From NCBI GenBank assembly GCA_037074765.1, contig JBAMDO010000106.1, forward strand, positions 1-64,000: a stretch of 64,000 nucleotides of DNA, given 5' to 3'. A program made the translations under genes and the position numbers. Below are positions 38,410 through 51,099 of this stretch, in pieces. The stretch is from Mansonella perstans. Taxonomy: Eukaryota > Nematoda > Chromadorea > Rhabditida > Onchocercidae. Numbering within the stretch: position 1 is the first letter of the stretch; every line of letters begins with the position of its first letter. The notes beneath the pieces were generated by a model, which saw only the letters and a program-made list of their open reading frames with translations, ran no database searches and was not told the origin of the DNA.

Positions 38410-39461
38410 AATGTCCAGTCTTATATACAACAAGTTTTTACCCGTGATAACTGATAACTGTTGTATGATAAAATTGGAAATGCAGTAAATATTACTGAGT
38501 TAAAAATACACTAAGTCTGAAGTCATTCTGAATATCTATTATTGAAAGTAGGTATAGAATACTTGAAAAATTTTAGCACTTTCAACATTTGATATTGAAT
38601 AAAATTTAGAAAGTTTCATTTCATACCTAAAATGAATAACAGATTTAAACGAAATGAAACTATGATGTCATTATGACATCATTCATTTTTATATCGGAAA
38701 AAAATTTAATTTTCTAAGACAATTGAAAATAGTCTGTGCAATAATACCTATCGATCTTTGGACAATAATAAATCGACCTATGAGCCAATTTCATCACCTT
38801 TATGAAGGTCAGAAATGAAAGACTAATTTTAAGAAAAATGATCATTAAAGTTTAGCATAATTAAGGTAAATTAAAAAGAAGTAACACTTTCATGCAGTAG
38901 TGAACCAGAACTTTACAGTAAGTAATGAAATACATCAAATGTAATTGATTCCAAAAAAAAAAAAAAAAAAAAAAAACAAAAAGAAGGGAACTTTTCGTTT
39001 AGTGTAAGAAAACTATTTGAAGATTTAAAACTATGCAATAAAATAAAATTTTTGTCGTTTTGATGGAATGAAGATGTAATACTAATTGATATAGCAAGAT
39101 TAGTCATTGACAATGATATGATAACAGCATAATGAAACAATGGATGACAAACTATTACTTTTGTTACATTGTCATTTTCTTTTCCATTTCTTGAATTCTA
39201 TTCAATTATATATTGTTGGTATGCAAATTTACTGATCGCTTAAAATAGGTTTTAAATTATCACTCTGAGACCATTTCTAATTTTTCATAGTTTGTGCTGG
39301 TCTGTATACAGCAAAGATCCATATGTTAAAAAGAAAATGCCGCCAAAGGTTTTGTTTGTTGGCTTTTTTTTTTTGGTGATAATTTGAGAGATATGTGAAA
39401 ATTTAAGCCGAAAATTCTGAAATGATCTGATCTGTAGCGACCAACGACAACTAAAGGAAGA
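38410..39461. other. Intergenic region
   Basis: No gene seen. It contains an A tract at about 38953-38978 and the upstream region of the phosphatase gene. A CTGTAG at 39432-39437 ahead of the start codon could be a trans-splice or cis acceptor for that gene. Confidence 0.5.
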
Positions 39462-42400
39462 ATGGTGTGTTCAGTGGATGAACGGAAACAAACAAAGGGT
39501 GGTGCTCCACGTCGTCGGGCATTTCAACCCGATTTACCCCGGGCTCCTATTGGCAAAAAATTTGTTCACAAAGCAACAGTTAAGTGACAGTAATGATTTT
39601 AATGATCAGAGAAAGTTGCATACATAATACCATTCGTTCCAGTAATGCTTCAAGCAAAACATTGAAATTTTCTTATTTAAACTAATAAAGCATCGTACCT
39701 ATCTGTTATACAACAAAACGTAAAGTTTTATTACAGAATGAAGAAAATGTCGAAAAGAATCAATAGTATTTTCAAATAATGAAATAATCATTTCTTAAAT
39801 GTTCAATTATTTTATCATTTCTTCCTAAAATACTATATCCAATTTAATAATATGAAGTTTGAAATCTTCATTTCTAAATGCAATTAATCTAGGAAAAATC
39901 AGGTAGAGCGACGAAAGATTACGAACAGAAGAAAAAGACTTTATATGAACTTTGGGCTGATCAGGTGATTGATATGGGTATACGGAACATTAGACGAGAA
40001 TTTATCACTACAATAAGAATATATAATCCACAAGGTACGACGAATGCATGGGAAGATGACAAAAACTACGATAAAAATCGGTGAATCTTCTTTCAAAAAA
40101 ACTTTCAAGCTTGTTAAATTTCTCCAAAATGATTAATATTGTGAAAAAAAAAAGGAATAGGAATTATTCACAATAAAGCTCTACAAGTTTTGCTGAAAAA
40201 TTAAGGTATGAAGACATTAAATTGCTGGACAAAACAAGAGTAATTCTCAGGAATACACCTAGCAGTAAGTCATTTTTTCTATTAAAATGAACGATGTGTT
40301 TCAACGGATCCATCTTTTTGGCATGTATTTCATACAGATTAAGCCAATCCGTAATTTAAATTGAAATTCAAAAGAAAAAAATGAACGACAGGTGATGACT
40401 ATTATCACGCTTCATATGTACAAGTTGGCGATAATATTACTTTCATTTGCGCACAAGGACCGTTGCCAAATACCATTGAGAATTTTTGGTGTATGGCGAT
40501 ACAAGAAGATTCAAAGGTCAGTAAAATAGCCACAAAGTTCAATTTACAAATTGGAATCAATGAACCACAATAGCAAAGGCATAAAAATATTTAAGACTTT
40601 TTTTTGGATCCTTTCTTTTTTTTACTCATCTCAGACTTTTGTTTCTTAGAATTGAACAACACGATAGCTAATTTTGGCTCATTACAGGTGATAGTACAAT
40701 TATGTCAATGGAATGAAGAAGGCAAAGCTCAATGCAGCGAATACTTTCCGGAAGGTGATTGGGAATCGAAAAATTACGGAGCCGTTCGTGTCAAAACAGT
40801 CGAAAAAACTTCACCAATAACACAACTTCGTAAAGTTTATCGAACAAAAATACAAGCTGTTTACAAGAATAAAAAGCATGAGGTGAAATATTGAAATATG
40901 ATGAATATTCTTTGAGACAGGGAACTCAATCAATATCTGCAAAAGTCAACACTTATTTTTAAGACTTATAAAATTAAATTCTCAGCAAGAAATCTTTTTT
41001 GTTTCCATTAATTTTTTTCAATGCTTTGATTTAAGATAAGTTCCATTACATATTATGTTTTTGACTTATTCTATTGATACATTAGAGTTGTTCAATTTCA
41101 AATGAAATTTTTATTTCCAAATTCAATTAATCATTGCTGAACTCAGAAACTTTAGTAATAAAAGTTATAACGTTATTAATGTTTTTTAAATGTTATCTTA
41201 GCTTGAAAAAAAAGCAAGCAGGTCAACCTAATGTTTTAGCGAATTGATCCGATAATTTAACTGAACATTATTAGCTTTACTTTCTACACTGAAACAATAG
41301 CCTGTTTTTATTAGGATTTTGATGACGGATATTTGCAACAAATGCTGACGAAAATTTGTTACAAAATTTGTTTCGAACACTATAAGATATCATATATACT
41401 GCAAGGTTTAACCAAAGCTCATAGCGATCGATGAATCAATCAATTATAATTTCCTGAGCTGCATTAAACTAAACTGACGGAATGAATGATTTATTTTTAA
41501 GGTATTGCATTTCATGTACAGTGGTTGGCCTGATCACTTTGTAGCAGACTCAACATCGGTATGTCGTGAAATACGAATGTTAGCTCTGAAATTTTCCGAA
41601 AAAAAACCTATAATTGTGCATTGCAGTGCTGGAATCGGAAGGTAACCAATTTTGAAATGAATTAAAACACTCCTTTACGATGAAAAAAATGTAAGAGAGA
41701 ACATAACTCTTTAAAGGAGTGAAAATTAAATTAATAGTAATTTCTTGACTGATTTACCAAAAATTTTTGTTCGATAGAAGAGGAAAAAACAACTGCAGGA
41801 TGCTAGCAAATTACCTGGCTACCCTAACCATCTTTGAACTGATTATGTCCAACGACATCTGCAGATGGACTTTTCATAGGAGTACAAAAAAAACTTCCTG
41901 GCTAATCGCACTACTCCTAACCTTGTATCTGTAGCTTGATCTACTGGAATTAGATTTATCTATTTCTTCATTATATTCTAATAATTCTAAGTGACAGCTG
42001 TAAAACCAGACAAGAGAACGATTGAAAATCTTTGTGCCGCACTTTGCAGTCTTGAGCTAATTTAGAAATTTTGCAAACTTTTCATAACTTTAATTTGGCT
42101 TTAGAACTAAAAATTGAAAAGCAGTGGTGATATTTCCAATGATTTCTTTCATTAAATGAAATGGAATTATTTAACAAAAATATTAATATATTTTTAGTAT
42201 TGTCTATTTTCTGCAAATAAAATTTGTATTTTGGTCTTTTAATTCAATTCAAATTTTAGTTCTTTAGTTCAATTCAGTATAAACTTTTCCATTTATAATG
42301 GAGTAATGACCTGATTTTTTCTAATTCTTTCCTGGTTTGACATATTTTTTTCTTTTAATTGCTATTTTTCATTATATCGCATATGGAATTATTTTTCCAG

Positions 42401-43078
42401 TGCTACTTCTCCTCATAATTCATGTCATAAAAAAAAAAGTGGTCTAATATAACAAGCACATAATTTAGCACAGTTAAACTAAACTGGAATGAAATCGAAA
42501 AAATCAGGTCAATTTTTCAGGACGGGCACATTTGTAGCCATATTTATGGCAGTCAATCGACTTAAACGTGGTGAAAATCTTTCAGTTTCTGATGTTGTAA
42601 AAGAGTTACGTGATCAGCGGATGCATGCAGTGCAGAATGATCAGGTATTATTATTTTATCAGCAATCCCAGCCTATCATTTATTTCAGCGAAATATTTTT
42701 AGCCTTCTTTCTACTTCCAATTCGCTTTTTAATGTATAGCAACAATGTCGTTGTCGGGAAAGATTAATTCTAATGGACATAATTGTACAATTAAAGTATG
42801 GAAAAAAAATTCAAAAATGAGATCAAGGAAAACATTCCTTATGAATTTGTATAAAATTTTATTTTAATTTTCGCGACTTTCGCGACAATGATTGGGTAGA
42901 TGGTAACTATCTCATGCTGTAGCGAATATTTTAGCAGTATTTATTCATCTATCGTATGGTCATCGAGATTCTACTAGCAGAAGATTTATTGACCAAAACT
43001 CCGGATATAATATCGATAATCAAGGAATATGATGACCTTGTGACGCGAAAACGTCAGGAAAGAAAGAGTAAAAAATGA
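39462..43078 (+). CDS. Nematode-type protein tyrosine phosphatase, catalytically intact
   Basis: Eight exons join in phase: 39462-39578, 39893-40080, 40206-40264, 40392-40516, 40688-40882, 41502-41641, 42521-42644 and 42938-43078, giving 362 residues. After a basic N-terminus (GAPRRRAFQPDLPRAP) the product is a single classical PTP domain. It has the substrate-recognition loop KNRYEDI (from residue 100), the core FICAQGPLPNTIENFW, the WPD loop (237-239, general acid Asp239) and the signature HCSAGIGRTGTF with nucleophile Cys269 and Arg275. The terminal helix YLFIYRMVIEILL is present. All key residues for phosphotyrosine hydrolysis are intact. There is no signal peptide or membrane segment, so it should be cytosolic. 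Short single-domain PTPs of this kind form a large nematode family, several members of which are linked to the male germ line. That role is an inference here. The 879-bp intron at 41642-42520 contains a GC-richer islet. Confidence 0.93.
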
Positions 43079-44137
43079 TTAATTCGGTGATCTTGCTGCT
43101 GACCATATTTCATTTATTATTTGTTTTTTAAGTTTACACTTTATGCTTGCTAGATATTTAGAAAAAAAAAAAAAAAAAACATCGCATTTATTATTTGCTT
43201 TATCATATCATCGCACAAATTGCTGAATTCAAGATATCTATGGCGGTATTTACATCACAAATATTGATGTATCATTACTAGTTTGCCATGTATTTCAAAG
43301 ATACTTCTTGCATTTCCAAACTATTTCTTATGCCGCTATTATGTAAAGTTTCAGATTAAGCTGTTTCAACAAAGTTATTTTTTCGGGAAAATGATTGAGT
43401 AACTATCACAATTTGAACATTTCTACTGCATCATCCATATTAGCATTTTTTTATTCTGGACACTAGAAAGCTTTGAGACATGCTGGTAATGGAGTAAAGA
43501 GACGAGAAAAATAAAAATGAGAAATTCATCGTAAAATGCCAATTTCCTAATTCCACGCAAGTCACTTGTGTAATTTAGATTTCAACAATAATTCTCTCAT
43601 ATATTATCGTTCTCATAACTTTGATTAATCCTTGATGTTATATATAGGTTGAGATCCACTTTATCGTGAAATTACAATCTGACAGATATAAGAATTAAAC
43701 ATAAAAGTGATCAAATTTATGAGAACATATCCGTATGAAAGAATTTTCTCTTATTAGTAATGATGAAAATGGGCACTTCTCAGAAATATTCATATATTGA
43801 TCATTATGAAATATCATGAAGATCACATTTTATCATGATAAGCTATCTTAGTTATCAAGTAAGTCAACTTTGCATGAATGAATTATCAAAAATTCAATTA
43901 TCTGAACTCTGTAATTTTGATTTTAAAAAAATTTCTAAAATTATTGTTTTAATCAAATCGATCAAGTCAATTTTTCAACTTTCTTTGTAAAATCAAAGAT
44001 TAAGGGATAAAGAGTTGAAAGTATGTAGGAAACAAATTTGCTCACATTTGTTACGTATTTGGCCAATTTTTGAATCGTTCGCCTCGCATTTTATATTTTT
44101 TAATGATCATAAAAAACGAATGATGATGTATGGTTCA

Positions 44138-44221
44138 TGAAATTTTTATAAATTTTTTATAAATCAATCTTGAAATTTTTATAAATTTTTTATAAATCAA
44201 TCTTGAAATTTTTATAAATTT
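44138..44221. repeat. 33-bp tandem repeat
   Basis: Copies start at 44138, 44171 and 44204 (the last partial). The first two are almost identical. AT-only composition with a repeated ATAAATT core. Confidence 0.85.
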
Positions 44222-44529
44222 CCTTTCTCATTTCTCAAAGTTAACAATTCATTAGATCATACAAAAAAGACTGATGTTAGAAAACATAATATGTCCCTCA
44301 GTCATGTTTCAAATTTTTTAATTATGAAAAAACTTTTAACTATGTAAAATTAAATAAATTAAGACTGTTTGCTTCTCTCATTGCTCTTATTTTTATTTTA
44401 CTTAAATAAAGTTAGCACTTTCTAGGCATATAACATCCTTTAGTATCATGTATAATTAATTTACAAAAAATTAGATTCTTGCGAAACAAAAGAAAGTGTG
44501 GGATGTGGCTGTTTTCATTGTATCCATAA

Positions 44530-44553
44530 CGTGATTATCGCGTAATTATCACG
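44530..44553. promoter_or_regulatory. Near-palindrome upstream of the C9orf72 orthologue
   Basis: The 24-bp sequence starts CGTGATTATCGCG and ends TAATTATCACG. The outer CGTGAT/ATCACG arms match exactly and the centre is nearly symmetrical. Related TGATTATCA and TAATTATC words repeat until about 44605. It may be a factor-binding site for the promoter, but this is only inferred from position. Confidence 0.3.
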
Positions 44554-44660
44554 GATGCACGTTCGCATGATTATCATTTTGTAAAAGGAAGTGATTGTAA
44601 TTATTGTGTAGGAATGCGTTTTGGTAAATTGGTTATTTTGCGTAAGCGAAGGCGTTAAAA

Positions 44661-47600
44661 ATGTCGGAAATGGTTTCGGAAGCGATTGAAGCGGATACGT
44701 TCCTTCAAATTTACGAAGCTATTGAGGTAAAAGCAATTTGGATTATTCCTTTTTTATTCTTGAACTTTTTAACTCTACTTACTATTGCAGTATTTCAGGA
44801 TTCATCACGCAAAATTCAAATTCCAGTCCGTCATTTATGTGCCATTCGAAAAGTGATATGGTCATCGTTTGATTATATGACTGGACCTGAGTTAGGCTTC
44901 ACTTGGGAAACAGTTACTGCTGCAAGTGAACCTACCTCAAGTGATTCGGTGTCAGGTAGTTCACGTGATGATTCAAGTCTCACTTCATCTTTGACTAAAG
45001 GTGGTGGTAGTGGTGCTGATTATGAAGAAATTGATGATATATACAGAGTAAGACGTTCACTGTTTATTATATTGTAATTTGTTAGATTCAATGTGTCAAA
45101 TTAATAGCATGCCAACTTTTTTCGAAACTTTCTGAATAAATAAAAAAAAAAAAAAAAAACGATTATCATGATGTTTGAAATGTGCAGTAGTTTCAGAGTA
45201 AGCTATTGACGGAGGCAATATCTGACATGCAAATATCTACTGTATGTACTGACACCAGCGAAGATCTCGTTTGTTACCACTCTGATGTTAGCCTTCGATA
45301 GTATTTTCATTCTTAAAATTCATTTTTTTTATATCAAAATTTCATTCCATTCTCTTTCATTTAGTTATTTCCGAGTTAAATTTGAATATTGCCTTTACTT
45401 TTTGGACATTTTTTTTCTCTTACTTTCAGCAAGCTTCTGAATTGCCTCAAGATATTTTCAAAATGAATATGCTAATGTGCAGTAATGAAAAGTTGTATCT
45501 GGATGAATTCATGACTGAAAGCCGTTCAACTACCGATGGAACTGCTACAGTAACTACTAGTAACAGTGATCTTTCGAAACATTTAGTATGTTTATTTTAT
45601 GTATTCTTAGTCTGTAAGGTTAAGCAAAAGTGAGAATATAAAAGAACATCGATTAAATGCAAATAAATTTCAATGAATTATTATCTTTTTATATAATTTA
45701 GGTAAATTTGACTTCTCAATCAAGAAACGATGATTTTGAAAGTTCAACAAACAGTGATAAGGACAACAGCGTTTACAAGGCATGTTTTCCAGTTGCTTGT
45801 ATTCTTTCTTAGCTTAGAACATAATCTGTTAACTTATTATTTAGTAACGATATGCTTATATTGAGCTGGTTTTATCGTTAGATTTGTCTTCTTTTAACAT
45901 GGGTTTGTCGGATGGATTCATGTTATTTATATCGTAGCTATTTTTATCATTAAATCTACCTCTTTTAACATGAATTTATCACCGTTAAGTCAGGCGGACG
46001 AAGTTGCTGGAGTGACCTCACTAAATGCAGTTGAGGATTTGCTGGTGCTTGATGAGATACCTGCTAAAAATTGCAAAGATCTGCAAGGTATTAAAGAACT
46101 TTCACAAAATTTGTTCCTACTTAAATTCTATAATTTTTTTTTATTGCATATGAGGTTATGCGAAATACAGGAATATTTAACTATTAAATTTCAGGAATGG
46201 TTTCCTCGGCTTTCGATTCAGGTATAGTAGGCACTGTATCAATGTACAGTGAATTGAGTACGATGGATTGTTCACATCCAAAGGAACTATTAAATGTTAA
46301 ACTAAATGAAGAAATCACAGAGGAATCTTGCATTGTTAGTTTTCATCACATTTTAACAGATGATAACTTTTATGTAGCCGTAAACTGATTCGAAACAATT
46401 CTACAGCTTATTTGTCGCTAAATTTGACTGCCAATTTAGTTGTTTAATTTTTCTTGTGGAAGGTATTTTAGCATGCCATTGTAACATTGTTAGAACACTG
46501 CTGTAAAAAATTGCAAAACAACTTTGGAGATACGAAAGTATTTTTCAGCATAATTTTCAACTTTAATTTAAAGATTGTTTTAAGTCAAGTTAAAAGTGTG
46601 TCTCTGAAAGAAGGATTGTGGCTAAATAAATGAATTTTATGTTTTAAGAATTTTTTTGTTTTGGTATAATTTTATCAATGTTTTTAATTATATAGCTCAA
46701 GTATTATTTGTATTTACCCATGCATTTGATGTTAGAATTTTGTAGTGGAAATGTAATCAGTAATTTCAAAAAACTGATGTTTACTGTTTGTTTTCTCTTT
46801 AGGCTGCTGAAAACTGCATAGAAAAAGAACAGAATATTCAAGATGTTGGTCATGCTGATTATGAGACGCTTTGTGATTTGATTGGAGAGAGTAGTACAGT
46901 CCAGCTTTCCGACGAAGAATATGTTGCCAAATTCGTTCTTGCTGAACAAATTTGCAGGTTTAATATCTAATTCATTTGTTTAACATCTAATTCACTACGT
47001 GGAATCGGAACCATCTACATGAAATCGGAAATATCCTCTCATATTTAAAAATCAGCTGTTAAAAATTTGTTGAAGTGAGTTTTCTAGAATTTTAACTTTT
47101 AGGAACTTATGTAATTATTGATTAGCAGATTTCCTATCAAAAAATGATTAGGAGAAAATTTTAGCAAATTTCCTTCAAGAAAATAACGAGGAGAAAATTT
47201 CTGACCATCCTGCGATTATGAGAATTTATATGCAACAGAATAGGATTCTTTCAGCACACCAATGCCGTCAAATCCAGTAATACATAAGTTAACTTTGTTG
47301 CCGAAACGTCGTCTTTTTGTTGGTTCGTATTTGTTTCAAGTAAATGGTGGTACTCGTCATGATCGTGCTATGTCTGCAATTTCGCTTCTTGGTGATTATT
47401 CAAGGTCTGTTCGTCACTAATTTTTTGTTTTTATACTACTAGCAGATAAAGCTATATTTAGTATTTTCGATTGTTTTGGAGCTTCTTAACTCGGCGGTGA
47501 TTTACACAGTTGAGAAAGTCATAATATATGCTACAGACATGTTAAGTTTTGCTATATGCAAAGTTAAAATCCTTCGATATCAAAAATATTCAAACACAGT

Positions 47601-49821
47601 ACTTTTGTTTTTATTTTAGGGGATTCCAAAATTACGTTTTGGATGAGAGAGTAAAAGAAAAAAATATATAAGGAAAATTTTGTTACAGATGGGAGTGGTA
47701 TGCTGAAAGACAGAGTATATTTGAGGAAGCATTCATAGATATTATACCGCGTTTGCGGATCTCTCATTTAACAGTATGTTTTCATTCTATGGTTTTACTT
47801 TGTTTGTAGGTAAAAAGAATTTCTACTTGCGGGCCAAAAGAATCGATGCCTTTACGAGTCATTTAGAGCGTACGAATTCCTCTGTCCCTGAAACATGAAA
47901 ATTAAATCCGAAGAAATTTGTCCTGGAGTTTTGAAAATTACAGGAATGTACAGAAGATTTCATTTGCCGTGCGACCAAAGAAATATCGAAACTGATGTCA
48001 TTTATTGGTGTTTGTGAAGCTTATCCATTGTTGTTACGAAATACTTATGATATTCGGGTACGTATTGCGTTGTGCAATTAGGAAGAATTGTAATTTTCAT
48101 TCCCTATCACAAAAACTTTTGCATTTGTCGATGAAGATACAGCAGTTATAGGAATAACGAATATTGTATTGAGAAGGAGGGGTTTTTTTATTGAAACCTT
48201 GAATTTCTTCTCTTTAAGCAATCAGTGTTTTAAAATATTACATATTTCAACTGTGATGCAACTTTTTGGGAAATGATTTTGTTTTCATTTTGTCCATTCA
48301 AAGATTATTAGAGATTAATTTGTGAATTCATAGCTAGTGTTTTTCAAGTTGAAAATTCTTTGAATCTATATAATTTTGTTTTTCTTGCATTCGTATACAA
48401 TCAAGTTTGCAAATCGAAAAACAAAATTGAAAGTCGAGTTTTTCCAACACAATTTATTGCTTTAATTGCAGTTTCGACAAACATATTTTGGCAGTGGAAA
48501 ACTGCAAGACAGTGCGTTTCTAGCAAAGGCTATAACAGCGTTACTCATGTCGCAGTCGCACTGTGTTGTTGTTGGCGACAAGAAGGCTGATATTGTCAAA
48601 GTAGATTTATTATTTTAATATGTGTTTTTGTTTAGAATTTGCACTGTTTCCTGATTTTTGTTCCATTTTTCTTGCAGATGTTATTGACGTTATGCCTGTT
48701 TGTTGCACCAGAGTGGCGATGGTTATGTATCAGGCCGTTTCATTATCCTTATTCTCCTTATCTTCGCCTTCAGGCTATTCAAAGAGTATTTCTTTTTATT
48801 AATACAGTTCGATTGAGGTTTGCATACTACAAAAGCAGAAATTATTATAAAAACTATTAGCAATTTTGAAAATGAGATATAAGTTTAAACAAAAAAGTGA
48901 ATAAGCATATAGGACTAACAGTACACAGTTTGATTTTGTTTAGATTGAGCTGATGAATGTGATATATGCGGGAGTCGAATCACACTGGCCGTTAACAGTG
49001 ATTGATATGGATCGTCGAATTGTATGTACTTCTTCACCACCTCCAAAACATCGTGAACTAAAGCTTCTCAAGCAGAAGAGCGATATTACGCAGATACTGA
49101 AAGGAACTAATGTTGATTTCAAAGACGCAATAATGCCAAAAATGTTGTTGCCATTTTCAAAAAAATCATACTTTAAATATCTTAAACGACTTCATCATTT
49201 GAATTCTTTCAGAATATAGCACTTTTTACATCTTAGTATTGTTCAAATTCTTAATTATTTATAAATTTTTTTAATGTTTAATACGACATTAGGTTTTCTA
49301 GTGAATTACGAAATTGCCATGCAGACCCTCGCGTTATAAATTTCCTCACAAGAATAGAGTTATTACCATTTGAAAGAAATGCTCGTTTGGGATTCATAAA
49401 ACAGTTCAGGCTGATGATCGAAAATTCAGCTAAAGCACTTATTGCTTATGTTCAAGAGATAAGGTTAGTTTCTTGTAAACATAAGAATACTATATAGATG
49501 ATTACAAACCGCTAATATTCATTAAGGAGAAGCAAAGCTTGGAAATTCTGTCAACTGTAAATATAAATTAAGTGAAAGTCTGGATTGCTTCACTAAATAT
49601 TAAATTTCACTAAATCACTAAAAAATTATATTTTAATTCTTTTATTTAGTGAACCCGATTCTTCATGTAAACAACATACGACAAGCTGGAGATGGAATCT
49701 TTGGCCTGCGCGAAAGTCGCTTGGTTTAGTCAGCAATGCATCATTTTTAGTAACCCTATCTGAAGCTGAACGGATTTTACCGGAGTTTGCTGATTTCATA
49801 TGGGAATCGAATAAAGTTTAA
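44661..49821 (+). CDS. alfa-1: C9orf72 orthologue (longin-DENN guanine-exchange-complex subunit)
   Basis: Sixteen exons join in phase into 703 residues: 44661-44726, 44799-45047, 45197-45241, 45430-45585, 45702-45779, 45994-46087, 46195-46334, 46803-46957, 47255-47404, 47689-47773, 47944-48057, 48472-48600, 48678-48785, 48944-49143, 49293-49463 and 49650-49821. The human protein has 481. Residues 40-59 (WSSFDYMTGPELGFTWE) match the first longin strand with its GP turn. QLSDEEYVAKFVLAEQI (from 310) and RRLFVGSYLFQVNGG continue the longin fold. SHCVVVGDKKADIVK and LLTLCLFVAPEWRW (473-502) match the DENN core, followed by the YPYSPYLR segment and a C-terminal helix KALIAYVQEI. In animals C9orf72 acts with SMCR8 and WDR41 at lysosomes in autophagy and Arf/Rab regulation. 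Odd points are a roughly 250-residue acidic Ser/Thr-rich insertion between the first and second longin blocks, and a GC-AG intron after 45779. The 49143 donor (gttgtt) is weak. Confidence 0.9.
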
Positions 49822-50373
49822 TGTATCATAACTCTCCATTCGCTATCTTTGCCAGTATCATTAAATACTGAATTAAAGTTTTGCGGGGAATCGCGAAACG
49901 CATTTTATTTGTAAGCTTTTCATTAATGCTTGCTCTACTGGGCATAATTTTTATTGAAGTTTGATATGTTTCAATATGCAGCGTACACTAAATTTGCTTG
50001 ATGTCAGTGAAAGTTTATGCATTGCTTTTTCATTCCACTAATGGCTAGATTATTTGTTTGGTGCCTTATCTAATATTATTTGTATGTTTCCTGTATGTAT
50101 TTGGCAACTGTTTTTACTGTTTTTTCTTGTCTTTCCCTGCATTAGTACCAATGTTTATATTTGATATGTCTCGAAATTTACAATCGGAAGAAATTATTTT
50201 TACTTGTCATTATTGCGTTTTTTTTTTTCATATTTTTAAATGGTAAACTTTAGAACAAAATCATTAATTTCGTAGGAAATCTAAATTTTTGTACATAATT
50301 TTTCCCATGCATTCTCGACCAGTATCTGTAGCATCGCTTATATTGCATAATTCAGTTGTTTATTTGCCATGCA

Positions 50374-50379
50374 AATAAA
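50374..50379 (+). terminator. Possible polyadenylation signal of the C9orf72 orthologue
   Basis: AATAAA occurs about 550 bases after the TAA at 49819-49821. It is the first canonical signal I noticed downstream. A nearer variant signal may be used instead. Confidence 0.3.
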
Positions 50380-51099
50380 TTAAGTCCAAAGATTTGCATA
50401 TTTGAAATATACTGCGACTTTTTTTGAATATTTCGTGTATTATATTCATACATTACATATAATATTTGCTAGTTAACCGTACTTAATTAGCTTTACTAGA
50501 GATCAGAAACAAAATTTCTTTAGATTTTGTTTATAGATTTTAGTTCTGGAAATACAAGAGTTAGAATCTACTGCAGCAAATGAAGAGCTATTTTTTATAG
50601 CTTCGTGAGAACAATTTAAGAGCTGCTTTCCTTAAAAAAGTCATCTCTATAGCCTAAATAATGTATAAATATTCGTAACATCATGATCTGATAGAAAATT
50701 TTGATATGAATCTGTCTTTTTTACGACTAGCAATAAATTCAAATGGAATAGTAAATAGTCTGGGATCCTTACCCATATAGGTTTTTAATCATACAAGCTT
50801 CATTTTACAACTTTTTAAAGTTAGAAGAGAATATACTACAACTACAAAGCTTTGATTTCTTTTTTCAAGAATTCAAAATGAAAGATCTTGAAATAGATGT
50901 TGCAATTTTTTGGCGAAGAAATTGCATCTCGACAACGTATTTTCAAGCTCATGGATACATGAAGTATTTTATCCTGAGTTTATAGGCTCCATAATTTTAA
51001 TTGAAACTAATGTAGAAACAAGTAGGCGTGTTCTATTAGGTTAGTACTTACTAATATGTTTTAGTACAAAAACTGCAAAATTTTCAATTTTAAAAGGGC
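50380..51099. other. Intergenic region between convergent genes
   Basis: No firm gene. A 35-codon plus frame starting MKDLEIDVAIFWRRN at about 50878 follows a TTTTTTCAAG sequence but has no partner exon and is not accepted. The genes on each side converge here. Confidence 0.5.

Larger units (their letters stand above)
43079..44660. other. Intergenic region with short repeats
   Basis: No gene seen. A three-copy 33-bp tandem repeat, each copy starting TGAAATTTTTATAAATTTTT, covers 44138-44221. A near-palindrome CGTGATTATC...ATTATCACG lies at 44530-44553, about 110 bp before the next start codon. An A tract lies at 43161-43179. Confidence 0.55.
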
